NCBI GenBank assembly: GCA_014859785.1
Contig: JACUTP010000019.1
Location: 1-17,479 of the forward strand
Direction of reading: 5' to 3'
From: Candidatus Methanoperedentaceae archaeon
GTDB lineage: Archaea; Halobacteriota; Methanosarcinia; Methanosarcinales; Methanoperedenaceae
Length of the DNA stretch: 17,479 nucleotides
Shown here: positions 1 through 5,017 of the stretch, one piece after another
Layout of the letters: every line of letters begins with the position of its first letter
Position numbering within the stretch: the stretch's first letter is position 1
Translations under genes and position numbers: made by a program
Notes under the pieces: model-generated
What the model was told of the DNA's origin: nothing
What the model saw: only the letters and a program-made list of their open reading frames with translations
Database searches by the model: none

Positions 1-71
1 ACGAACGCAGATATTGAAATCCGTGTCATCCGTGTTCTTGGCGATCTGGTGTGAAGACCTTTCATCGTCAT

Positions 72-90
72 CTATGAACACCGTTCATAG
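72..90. repeat. short perfect hairpin
   Basis: CTATGAAC and GTTCATAG form a perfect 8-bp inverted repeat around a 3-base loop. It lies just left of the first copy of the dispersed 27-base repeat. No gene is recognisable on either side, so it may be a piece of a mobile element or a leftover operator. Function is unknown. Confidence 0.4.
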
Positions 91-116
91 CCGACTTTGC
101 GGTTAAATTTCAAATA

Positions 117-143
117 TTACCCCAATAGGTCTGTGGACACTAA
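117..143 (+). repeat. dispersed terminal-type repeat, copy A
   Basis: This begins TTACCCC and ends GTGGACACTAA. It matches the reverse complement of copy B (327-353) at about 22 of 27 positions and resembles copy C (444-471) in the same orientation. It sits directly left of the broken HIT gene. It may be the right end of a second element whose body extends leftwards out of the window. Confidence 0.6.
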
Positions 144-151
144 GTTTAGCT

Positions 152-327
152 TGCCAGATTGCTAGAGGGGAAGCACCGGCGAACTTCGTTTATAAGGATG
201 AGGATATGGTCGCCTTTTATGATATAAAACCATCCGCACCCGTACATGTACTGATAGTTTCCCTGGAGCATATCGAAAGCATCAATACGCTGGAGGAGAA
301 GCACAGCTCGAAAATGATGCTTAATGT
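152..327 (+). pseudogene. HIT-family (histidine triad) protein, internal fragment
   Basis: Read on the plus strand from 152, the frame gives CQIARGEAPANFVYKDED, then VAFYDIKPSAPVHVL, then LEHIESI. This is the recognisable N-terminal half of HIT nucleotide hydrolases (family pattern CIFCxIxxGExPAxxVYExD...AFxDIxPxAPVHxLVIPKxHI). The gene is broken at both ends. On the left, the initiator and first Cys-x-x are replaced by repeat copy A. On the right, the frame runs into copy B before the catalytic HxHxH triad. The piece therefore cannot be a working hydrolase. Identification is by motif only. Confidence 0.75.
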
Positions 328-471
328 TAATGTCCACTGACTTTCTGGGGTAAATTCATGATACAAAATGATAGACGATTGAATAAATTCCGCAATCCAG
401 CGAAATAGTATTTTTTAGTACTATATAATAATATTTATTATTTTTACCCCGAAAGGTTCTCTGGACATTAA
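327..471. mobile_element. MITE-like element with imperfect terminal inverted repeats
   Basis: Copy B (327-353, inverted) and copy C (444-471, direct) form imperfect terminal inverted repeats of 27-28 bases around about 90 bases of AT-rich DNA with no ORF. The outer ends read TTAATGTCCA and TGGACATTAA, and the inner ends GGGGTAA and TTACCCC. A TAATG lies next to the left end (322-326) and another 3 bases beyond the right end (475-479). This could be a target duplication, but it is not clean. There is no transposase, so this would be a non-autonomous element. It separates the HIT fragment from the next gene fragment. Confidence 0.55.
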
Positions 472-473
472 CA

Positions 474-599
474 CTAATGTAACTTTTCCATTCCTTTCAC
501 AAGCGCCTCAACAACAGAAGGGTCAGCCAGGGTCGAGGTATCAAGTTCTGCCTTAAGTTCGTCACTTTCCTTAACTCTTTCCTTCAGGGTAGCAAAAGT
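474..599 (-). pseudogene. C-terminal fragment resembling AMP-forming acetyl-CoA synthetase
   Basis: The minus strand has an open frame of 41 codons ending in TAG at 474-476. It contains LDTSTLADPSVVEALV close to the C-terminus. Many AMP-forming acetyl-CoA synthetases end in a very similar stretch (GDTSTLADPxVVExL). Nothing of the adenylate-forming domain is present upstream, since the frame meets a stop at 606-608. The stop codon lies 3 bases beyond the right terminal repeat, so the piece abuts the MITE-like element. It is a remnant; family assignment rests on this one motif. Confidence 0.45.
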
Positions 600-623
600 A
601 TTTGGTTATGGTGGGACATGGTA

Positions 624-789
624 GAAACTGACGGAGGATTATAGTGAAATGACGTTCGGTTATGATGGCTCTCATGCCTGGGCTATTTCAGGTTATGGAA
701 ATTGCATACCTTCGACTGGTTGGGTGAATACGTATTGTAGAGCCTGGATTGATCAAAGCAGCGGGGATTTTACCCATCTTGAATGGTGA
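624..789 (+). pseudogene. tail of a secreted-type protein, unrecognised family
   Basis: An open frame after a TAG at 621-623 encodes about 54 residues rich in Gly, Tyr and Trp, with two cysteines (AISGYGNCIPSTGWVNTYC). It ends with TGA at 787-789. Codons before the TAG (FGYGGTW) have the same composition, so the stop may interrupt a once longer gene. The style is that of an exported Cys-containing domain, but no signal peptide remains and I do not recognise the family. The first internal ATG is at 649. The gene is followed after 4 bases by the small membrane protein, suggesting the two were co-transcribed. Confidence 0.35.
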
Positions 790-793
790 GGTC

Positions 794-1003
794 ATGAAGA
801 GAATCTACATGCGGATAATCGGGTTCATAATGTGTATTCCATTTATATATGCACTGTATTTTTGTACGGTCACTCAACCCACATTATTAATTATACCATG
901 TATCCTGGGTGGTTCAACTTTAGCACCATTCGTGGTTATTGCATTAGCGATTGGTCTTTACCTCCTTATTACAGGTGGTGGAAGAAAGGGTCTCAGTGCT
1001 TAA
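794..1003 (+). CDS. small two-helix membrane protein, hypothetical
   Basis: A 69-residue protein begins MKRIYMRIIGFIMCIPFIYA. It has one hydrophobic segment at about residues 7-25 and a second at about 42-60, the latter followed by GGGRKG. The ATG at 794 is preferred over the in-frame ATG at 749 because GGTGAGG lies just before it, overlapping the stop region of the preceding secreted-protein fragment. There is no recognisable domain. The neighbourhood is decayed, so this may be an intact small gene or the surviving end of a former pair. Confidence 0.4.
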   Translation: MKRIYMRIIGFIMCIPFIYALYFCTVTQPTLLIIPCILGGSTLAPFVVIALAIGLYLLITGGGRKGLSA

Positions 1004-1245
1004 TTGTTTTTACATTTTCACATATATGCGATGGCATTCCTATTTCAAAATAACTGAGAACCTTAAACGAACTTAAGGGATTTTACCTTATCCCCTGTCA
1101 TTCTATAGCATCGAAATACCGTTGGAAAACATCGTCAAGGTTTGATAGTATATATCTTCTCGTTGTTAAATGCATTATTTCACAAAGCAACGAACTAAAC
1201 GAACTCTGACGAACTCTTGCTGTGAGGGTTCGCTGATTTTATAAC
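1004..1245. other. intergenic DNA without a recognised gene
   Basis: No convincing gene is present. Three CGAACT words recur at 1191, 1200 and 1210, and a further AACGAACTTAAG occurs near 1067. A 25-codon open stretch on the minus strand (1098-1175, starting MHLTTRRYILSNLDDVF) reads like protein, but I cannot assign it. It is probably decayed accessory DNA, continuous with the fragments on either side. Confidence 0.4.
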
Positions 1246-1401
1246 CTAAATCAAATCAGGTATTCTTTCAACATCAACTGTGTTTCTCTCTCTACTAAAA
1301 TTAACTAAAATTCCGAGTTTAATCCCTGTAGCCTTCAGATAATTCAAAAGTTGTGCCTTGTCTATGCCTGTTATTTCATTCACATATTGTTTTGGATTCA
1401 T
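1246..1401 (-). pseudogene. C-terminal fragment of GxxExxY family protein (PD-(D/E)XK-like fold)
   Basis: The minus-strand frame contains DKAQLLNYLKATGIKLGILV followed by NFSRERNTVDVERI and stops with TAG at 1246-1248. The KAQLLNYLKATGxKxGxLxNF stretch is the hallmark C-terminal helix-strand of GxxExxY proteins (Pfam PDDEXK_3). The N-terminal half with the GxxExxY signature is missing. The frame is open up to the MEMO gene stop at 1443, but the homology begins only around 1375. I read it as a truncated gene; the 51-residue ORF from ATG 1401 is unlikely to be functional. Confidence 0.65.
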
Positions 1402-1442
1402 TGAAGTTGGATTTGAGACAGCCTGGATTGTAAAGGTTTTGC

Positions 1443-2237
1443 TTACTCCACGATTATTCCTGCATACCCTACCACACCGGATAAATCACCTGTTGCATCA
1501 CCGCTTGTACTGTAATCAAGAAGTTTTGCTTTTGTAGCGCCAAGTTTTTTTGTGGCAGCAAGCATGGCAGAGACCGGACCGTACCCACACACAGTGGCAC
1601 TGCGTTCATACAGCTTCCGGTAAAAAGCAGGAACGTCCATTTTCATGATGGAATCCAGAAAATAAGCATCATTCTCCCTGGCAATGTTATCTGGCTGGTA
1701 ATGTGTAAAATCACTTGATGCTATAATTACAACTTTCTTACCAATCCTGGAGATTGCTTCTGCTATTTCTTCACCAACCTCGATTGCGGTCTCCTCATCC
1801 TGCATTCCCATGCAGACAGGAACTATACCGAATCCTGAAAAACGATACTGAAGGAAGGGAAGCTGTACCTCGATAGAATGTTCGTACCTGTGGGCAGTTT
1901 CATCAATATATATTATCTTTTTAGGAAGTGCGTCAATTAATTCGGTATCTGAACTGACTTCTCCCATAGGCGTACTCCAGTTTTCCCGTGAAACAGATAC
2001 AGGTGAACCATAACCGGTATGATTGGGGCCCAGTATGATAAAAGTATCAGCTTCCGGTAAAACATCATACACATGTGCTGCCGTCCTTCCCGAATACCTG
2101 TAACCGGCATGGGGCACAACAGCCCCGAGCACAGGTCTTTCAATCCCTGATAAGCCGGTAAAGCATCTGCTGATCTCACGGGCCAGGTCGTTTTTACCTG
2201 AAGGGTAAAATTGCCCCGCAACAGCAGGAAATCTCAT
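1443..2237 (-). CDS. MEMO1 family protein
   Basis: A 264-residue protein of the MEMO family, homologous to human MEMO1 and to AmmeMemoRadiSam system protein B. The four residues matching the metal-binding set of human MEMO1 are present: H43 (VVPHAGYRYSG), H73 (LGPNHTGYG), H179 (SSDFTHY) and C217 (VCGYGPVSA). A further conserved block, EHSIEVQLPFLQ, lies around 119-130. The fold is that of extradiol dioxygenases, but the reaction in archaea is not established. It follows rps2 by 5 bases and is the last gene of the ribosomal operon, a common archaeal position. Mevalonate-pathway genes that often come next in archaea are absent; rubble begins right after the stop. No AMMECR1 or radical-SAM partner is in the window. 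Confidence 0.92.
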   Translation of the reverse strand: MRFPAVAGQFYPSGKNDLAREISRCFTGLSGIERPVLGAVVPHAGYRYSGRTAAHVYDVLPEADTFIILGPNHTGYGSPVSVSRENWSTPMGEVSSDTELIDALPKKIIYIDETAHRYEHSIEVQLPFLQYRFSGFGIVPVCMGMQDEETAIEVGEEIAEAISRIGKKVVIIASSDFTHYQPDNIARENDAYFLDSIMKMDVPAFYRKLYERSATVCGYGPVSAMLAATKKLGATKAKLLDYSTSGDATGDLSGVVGYAGIIVE

Positions 2238-2242
2238 ATTAC

Positions 2243-2869
2243 CTATAATTCTGCTTCAAACTCTTCTACTGTGTAGTTAATCGTATCTCCTTTTTCAGAA
2301 AGTACCTGTTTTGCAAGGAGCCAGTATATTAATGCAAGGGCTTTTCTTCCCTTGTTGTTTGTAGGAATCACAAGTTCCACATTTGAAGTGGAATTGTTCG
2401 TATCGCTTAAACCGATGACAGGAATACCAATACTGACAGCCTCGTTTACTGCCTGGCTGTCTCCTCCGGGGTCAGTGACGACGAGCACATCGGGTTCGAT
2501 GAACACTTTTAATTTGGGGTTGGTTAAGGTTCCGGGAATGAATCTTCCTGTAATTACACTGGCGCCGGTTGCTTTTGCGAACATTTCAGAAGGGTAATGG
2601 CCGTACTGCCTCGCAGATACTACAAGAATCCTTTTGGGGTTGTATTTTGCAAGCATTTTAGCAGCAAGTCTTATCCTCTGGTCAGTTGCCTGTATATCAA
2701 GGACGTACAACCCGTCTGTTCTCACGCGGTATACAAACCTCATCATTTCCTTTGTTTTCTGCTGTGTACCGATATGAATTCCTGCGGTCAGGTAATCATC
2801 CTGGGGAATGATTGATTCATAACCAGTATCCTGCTTTGCATCATTTTTAATATCAATGGAATCATCCAT
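2243..2869 (-). CDS. rps2: 30S ribosomal protein S2
   Basis: A 208-residue archaeal S2 (uS2) of the small subunit, which sits at the head-body junction near the 16S 3' end. Family blocks are AGIHIGTQ near residue 30, RVRTDGLYVLDI near 48-59, ARQYGHYPSEMFAKATGA near 86-103, RFIPGTLTNP near 109-118 and PVIGLSDTNN near 150-159. The N-terminal ~25 residues are acidic and variable, as is usual. The ATG at 2869 has AGGTGAG six bases upstream. It lies 11 bases after rpoK. In many archaea enolase sits between these two genes; here it does not. Confidence 0.96.
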   Translation of the reverse strand: MDDSIDIKNDAKQDTGYESIIPQDDYLTAGIHIGTQQKTKEMMRFVYRVRTDGLYVLDIQATDQRIRLAAKMLAKYNPKRILVVSARQYGHYPSEMFAKATGASVITGRFIPGTLTNPKLKVFIEPDVLVVTDPGGDSQAVNEAVSIGIPVIGLSDTNNSTSNVELVIPTNNKGRKALALIYWLLAKQVLSEKGDTINYTVEEFEAEL

Positions 2870-2880
2870 ATTCTCACCTT

Positions 2881-3078
2881 TTAAACTGGTACTCTCTTTT
2901 CTTTTGTTGTTCTTTTGACTGTTATAGGGAGCACTCCCTTTTCCAGTTCCATCATTGCTATGTTTATTGGTTCTTCTCTCTCAACATCGATTAATACAGG
3001 TGCCCCCATAAAAATCTGTAATGCCCTTGCACCGATAATTCTTGCAAGTTCATATCTGCTATACCTGGTTTCACTCAC
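2881..3078 (-). CDS. rpoK: DNA-directed RNA polymerase subunit K (Rpb6/omega homologue)
   Basis: A 65-residue RpoK, homologous to eukaryotic Rpb6 and bacterial omega, which clamps the largest polymerase subunit during assembly. The core motif YSRYELARIIGARALQIFMG runs from about residue 6, followed by the typical APVLIDV...PINIAMMELEKGVLPITV. The start is GTG at 3078, chosen because GAGGTGAT lies about 5 bases upstream and the family begins at this point. A TATA-like box at 3129-3138 suggests that rpoK-rps2-MEMO can also be transcribed separately from the upstream genes. Confidence 0.95.
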   Translation of the reverse strand: MSETRYSRYELARIIGARALQIFMGAPVLIDVEREEPINIAMMELEKGVLPITVKRTTKEKRVPV

Positions 3079-3097
3079 TAAATCACCTCAAAAACAA

Positions 3098-3109
3098 ACA
3101 GCTGGCTGT
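3098..3109. repeat. short palindrome at predicted rpoK transcription start
   Basis: ACAGC-TG-GCTGT is a perfect inverted repeat (6 bp on each side if 3097 and 3110 are included). It sits about 25-30 bases downstream of the TATA-like box of rpoK, where transcription would begin. A regulator site is possible but unproven. Confidence 0.3.
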
Positions 3110-3128
3110 TCTATGAATACAATTAATC

Positions 3129-3138
3129 TGTATATATG
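3129..3138 (-). promoter_or_regulatory. candidate TATA box for rpoK-rps2-MEMO
   Basis: On the minus strand the bases read CATATATACA, surrounded by A/T-rich DNA. The predicted start site falls near 3105, leaving a leader of about 27 bases that still contains the GAGGTGAT ribosome-binding site of rpoK. Position and composition fit archaeal TATA boxes. Confidence 0.45.
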
Positions 3139-3154
3139 AATTTTGTATTTTTAC

Positions 3155-3169
3155 CCGGAGTCCCTCCGG
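3155..3169. repeat. GC-rich hairpin between tRNA-Pro and rpoK
   Basis: CCGGAG and CTCCGG pair perfectly around a TCC loop. In the direction of transcription (minus) it is followed by A-rich, not U-rich, sequence, so it does not look like a terminator. It may stabilise the processed 3' side after tRNA-Pro is cut out. Confidence 0.35.
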
Positions 3170-3214
3170 ATGTGGTTTGTGTTCTGTTCAATTGCCGTTT
3201 CCTGACAGGGTATA

Positions 3215-3289
3215 TGGGGTTGCTGAGATTTGAACTCAGGTCACGGCGTCCCGAACGACATAGGATGGACCAGGCTACCCTACAACCCC
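3215..3289 (-). tRNA. tRNA-Pro (anticodon CGG)
   Basis: The 75-base cloverleaf on the minus strand has acceptor stem GGGGTTG/CAACCCC with discriminator A. The T arm is CTGAG-TTCAAAT-CTCAG, and the D arm contains GGG...CCTGGTCCA. The anticodon loop is TTCGGGA, placing CGG at plus positions 3251-3253. CCA is not encoded. Two non-pairs are seen, U13-U22 in the D stem and U29-C41 in the anticodon stem; the rest is canonical and there is no intron. The gene lies 4 bases after the rpoN stop and in the same direction, so it is probably cut from the polycistronic ribosomal transcript. CGG decodes CCG proline codons. Confidence 0.9.
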
Positions 3290-3293
3290 TCCT

Positions 3294-3479
3294 TTACTGG
3301 TATGGTGCCAGCAAATCCACCAGTCCCACGTGGGTCAGCAGCATTCGCCTGCAGCAATACCGTTCTATACCAAGGTCATCAAGTATTTTACCAGGTTCCT
3401 CGTTATCCAGTCGTTTCTTATATTCTTCATATACGCTGGAAATCACTTTCCCACACGTAAAGCATCGTACCGGTATCAT
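3294..3479 (-). CDS. rpoN: DNA-directed RNA polymerase subunit N (Rpb10 homologue)
   Basis: A 61-residue RpoN, the archaeal Rpb10, a zinc-bearing assembly subunit of RNA polymerase. The zinc-binding CFTCGKVI (C6, C9) at the N-terminus and CCRRM (C42, C43) are both present, and length and ending (VDLLAPY) match the family. ATG 3479 lies 3 bases after the rps9 stop, with AGGT just upstream. It belongs to the conserved archaeal order rpl13-rps9-rpoN-rpoK. Confidence 0.96.
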   Translation of the reverse strand: MIPVRCFTCGKVISSVYEEYKKRLDNEEPGKILDDLGIERYCCRRMLLTHVGLVDLLAPYQ

Positions 3480-3482
3480 ATT

Positions 3483-3881
3483 CTACCTGTATGATTTCTG
3501 TCTTCTCTTCCTGGCGCCTTTACCGCCGAATTTCTTTGGCAGTTTATACCGCGTGTCGTTGACCAGCAGGCTCCTGTCATACTGTGCCATTGCATCCCTG
3601 AGTGCGGAATCGTTTGTCCAGTCCACGATTCCTCGTGCAATAGCTGTGCGTACAGCTCCTGCCTGTCCGAAGATACCGCCGCCATTTACATTAACATCAA
3701 TGTCCACGGAATTAATAACATCGCCTGCTAACTCAAGGGGTTCTGACATCTTAAGCCTTACAAGTTCAGGTTCCATAATCTCGATAGGTTTCTTGTTTAC
3801 CCTTATCCTCCCTTTTCCTTTACGTATGGTTGCACGGGCAATAGCGGTTTTTCTTTTTCCTGATGAATTGACGATTTTCAT
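3483..3881 (-). CDS. rps9: 30S ribosomal protein S9
   Basis: A 132-residue archaeal S9 (uS9). The start is ATG 3881, giving MKIVNSSGKRKTAIARAT, because AGGTG lies about 6 bases upstream and archaeal S9 proteins begin here. A GTG nine bases earlier (3890) is in frame but lies inside that ribosome-binding site. Family features are GKRKTAIARA, GGGIFGQAGAVR near 71-82, and the Lys/Arg-rich tail GKGARKRRQKSYR, whose terminal Arg reaches into the P site of the ribosome. It is tightly packed between rpl13 and rpoN. Confidence 0.96.
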   Translation of the reverse strand: MKIVNSSGKRKTAIARATIRKGKGRIRVNKKPIEIMEPELVRLKMSEPLELAGDVINSVDIDVNVNGGGIFGQAGAVRTAIARGIVDWTNDSALRDAMAQYDRSLLVNDTRYKLPKKFGGKGARKRRQKSYR

Positions 3882-3890
3882 GAATAACAC

Positions 3891-4307
3891 CTATACCTTT
3901 GACCCTAATTTCTTACTCATCTCACCGAGTACGGTATAATTGATGGTACTCAGTCGGGAGATGTTTGCATTTTCTATTGTGCTGGTTTCCTGTTGACTTA
4001 ATTCCCCGGGAACGCCGATAAACACTTTCAAGTTTTTAAAAGCTTCCTTTCCGCCTGCCCTTTTGTACGGGATCATGCCGCGGATGGTTCTTTTTACTAT
4101 CTGGTCAGGTCTTTTAGGGAAATAAGGGCCGAAATCCCTGCCCCTGTCAGCGTACTGTTTGTACCTGTCATATGTAGCTACCTTCCTGCCGGAAATTATG
4201 GCTTTCTCAGCATTTACAATATTTATTTTCTCGCCTTCAAGTATCCTCTTTGCAACAGCGCTTGCCATTCTGCCGAGAATTAGATTATTTGCATCAATTA
4301 CTGTCAT
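3891..4307 (-). CDS. rpl13: 50S ribosomal protein L13
   Basis: A 138-residue archaeal L13 (uL13). It opens with VIDANNLILGRMASAVAKRI and contains INVVNAEKAIISGRK near 29-42 and RTIRGMIPYK near 73-82, all typical of the family. ATG 4307 follows the rpl18e stop by 4 bases, with GGGGTGA upstream. It is part of the conserved L18e-L13-S9 cluster. Confidence 0.96.
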   Translation of the reverse strand: MTVIDANNLILGRMASAVAKRILEGEKINIVNAEKAIISGRKVATYDRYKQYADRGRDFGPYFPKRPDQIVKRTIRGMIPYKRAGGKEAFKNLKVFIGVPGELSQQETSTIENANISRLSTINYTVLGEMSKKLGSKV

Positions 4308-4311
4308 TGTT

Positions 4312-4674
4312 TCACCCCATTATCCTGACACCAGAACCATTCGGGTTCGTGTCCATTAACTGTTCAATGCTCAGGCAGGTCCCTCCTGCTGCTGAAATCT
4401 TTTCCCTGGCACTTTCACTGAAACCGAGTGCTGCCACAGTTAATTTGTGTTTCACTTCGCCTGACCCGAGAACTTTTCCCGGTATGAGTACAAGTTCATC
4501 TTCTTTAGTATACCTGTTTATCTTGCTCAGGTTAACTTCGGAAAAATGCCGGGTTGGGCGTTCAAGCCTTGATGCTATATCCCGCCAGAGGGATACTTCT
4601 TTTTCCCTTGACCGGTTTTTTAGAGTTGATATAAGTTCCAGTACAATTGGGTTTGTTTTGTAATTGTGTTTCAT
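4312..4674 (-). CDS. rpl18e: 50S ribosomal protein L18e
   Basis: A 120-residue L18e (eL18), a large-subunit protein found in archaea and eukaryotes but not bacteria. Diagnostic stretches are TNPIVLELISTLKNRS near the N-terminus, WRDIASRLERPTR near 30-42, LVLIPGKVLGSGEVKHKLTV near 61-80 and the C-terminal GSGVRIMG. ATG 4674 has GGAGGA about 6 bases upstream. It is the first gene of the operon here. In many archaea rps13-rps4-rps11-rpoD precede it; here they are replaced by a 343-base divergent spacer. Confidence 0.95.
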   Translation of the reverse strand: MKHNYKTNPIVLELISTLKNRSREKEVSLWRDIASRLERPTRHFSEVNLSKINRYTKEDELVLIPGKVLGSGEVKHKLTVAALGFSESAREKISAAGGTCLSIEQLMDTNPNGSGVRIMG

Positions 4675-4688
4675 TCTGTTCCTCCGTA

Positions 4689-4704
4689 AGACCCCAGAGG
4701 GTCT
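4689..4704 (-). promoter_or_regulatory. leader hairpin next to the rpl18e ribosome-binding site
   Basis: AGACCC and GGGTCT pair perfectly over 6 bp around a 4-base loop. In the minus-strand transcript the hairpin ends only a few bases before the GGAGG of rpl18e. Ribosomal operons are often controlled through leader structures, so an autoregulatory role is possible. This is an inference from position only. Confidence 0.35.
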
Positions 4705-4769
4705 GACTCACGCCATTGCTGCGTTCGAATTGTTTCAATCCATTCGCCACAAGCAGATGCTTGCTACGG

Positions 4770-4797
4770 TTTTAAAAGAATCATAAAAAGATGATTC
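4770..4797 (-). promoter_or_regulatory. candidate promoter and operator of the rpl18e operon
   Basis: On the minus strand a perfect inverted repeat GAATCAT-N6-ATGATTC (4778-4797) directly precedes a TATA-like TTTTAAAA (4770-4778). Transcription would begin near 4745, giving a leader of about 70 bases that contains the hairpin at 4689-4704. The inverted repeat overlaps where TFB or a repressor would bind. Confidence 0.4.
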
Positions 4798-4983
4798 AGC
4801 CATCCCTTGATACAGTTCATATTACATAAAGATAACGTGGAAGTAGTAAATTGTGGCACTTTCCAAATCCTGCCCTGAATGGTCGGTAACTTACCTGCTT
4901 CTTTTAACATTATCGAACAACCCCTTTGTTTCCACTGGAAATTTCATGAAAAATAATGATGTTTTCATTTTGACAATAACGAT

Positions 4984-4994
4984 AAGTATATTCA
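4984..4994 (+). promoter_or_regulatory. candidate TATA box for iscSU, probably near-leaderless
   Basis: AAGTATATTCA is centred about 30 bases before the iscS ATG (5018). Transcription would start within a few bases of the start codon. No properly spaced ribosome-binding site is present, which fits a leaderless mRNA. Confidence 0.4.
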
Positions 4995-5017
4995 AATGAT
5001 GGCACATAATATAAGGC

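Larger units (their letters stand above)
4675..5017. other. divergent spacer between rpl18e and iscS
   Basis: These 343 bases hold no convincing gene. Next to rpl18e are a ribosome-binding site and hairpin (4689-4704), then a TATA-like TTTTAAAA (4770-4778, minus). Immediately beyond is a perfect GAATCAT/ATGATTC inverted repeat (4778-4797) in a possible operator position. Next to iscS is a TATA-like box at 4984-4994. There is no tRNA remnant and no trace of rpoD or rps11. The central part (about 4800-4970) shows nothing I recognise. Confidence 0.6.

Noticed and set aside
621..623. In-frame TAG as a pyrrolysine codon
   Set aside because: The gene is already a fragment among other fragments, no methylamine methyltransferase or pyl gene is present, and the ATPase remnant shows a similar TAG; simple nonsense mutation is the plainer reading.
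1191..1215. CGAACT words as a tandem repeat or replication-origin iteron
   Set aside because: Only three adjacent copies with unequal spacing (9 and 10 bases), no initiator gene and no strong palindrome.
3155..3169. Hairpin as transcription terminator after tRNA-Pro
   Set aside because: The bases following it on the transcribed strand are A-rich with no U-tract, and archaeal terminators depend mainly on U-runs.
3882..3890. GTG at 3890 as start of rps9
   Set aside because: It would place the start inside the AGGTG ribosome-binding site and add MLF, which archaeal S9 proteins lack.
3136..3939. Long 267-codon plus-strand open frame
   Set aside because: It is antisense to tRNA-Pro, rpoN and rps9, which are unmistakable, so it is a shadow.
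4711..4730. GTTCGAATT as a tRNA T-loop before rpl18e
   Set aside because: The flanking bases do not form a T stem and no cloverleaf can be drawn on either strand.
4731..4741. GTTTCAATCC, a word that ends many CRISPR repeats
   Set aside because: It occurs once, with no second copy, spacers or cas genes nearby.
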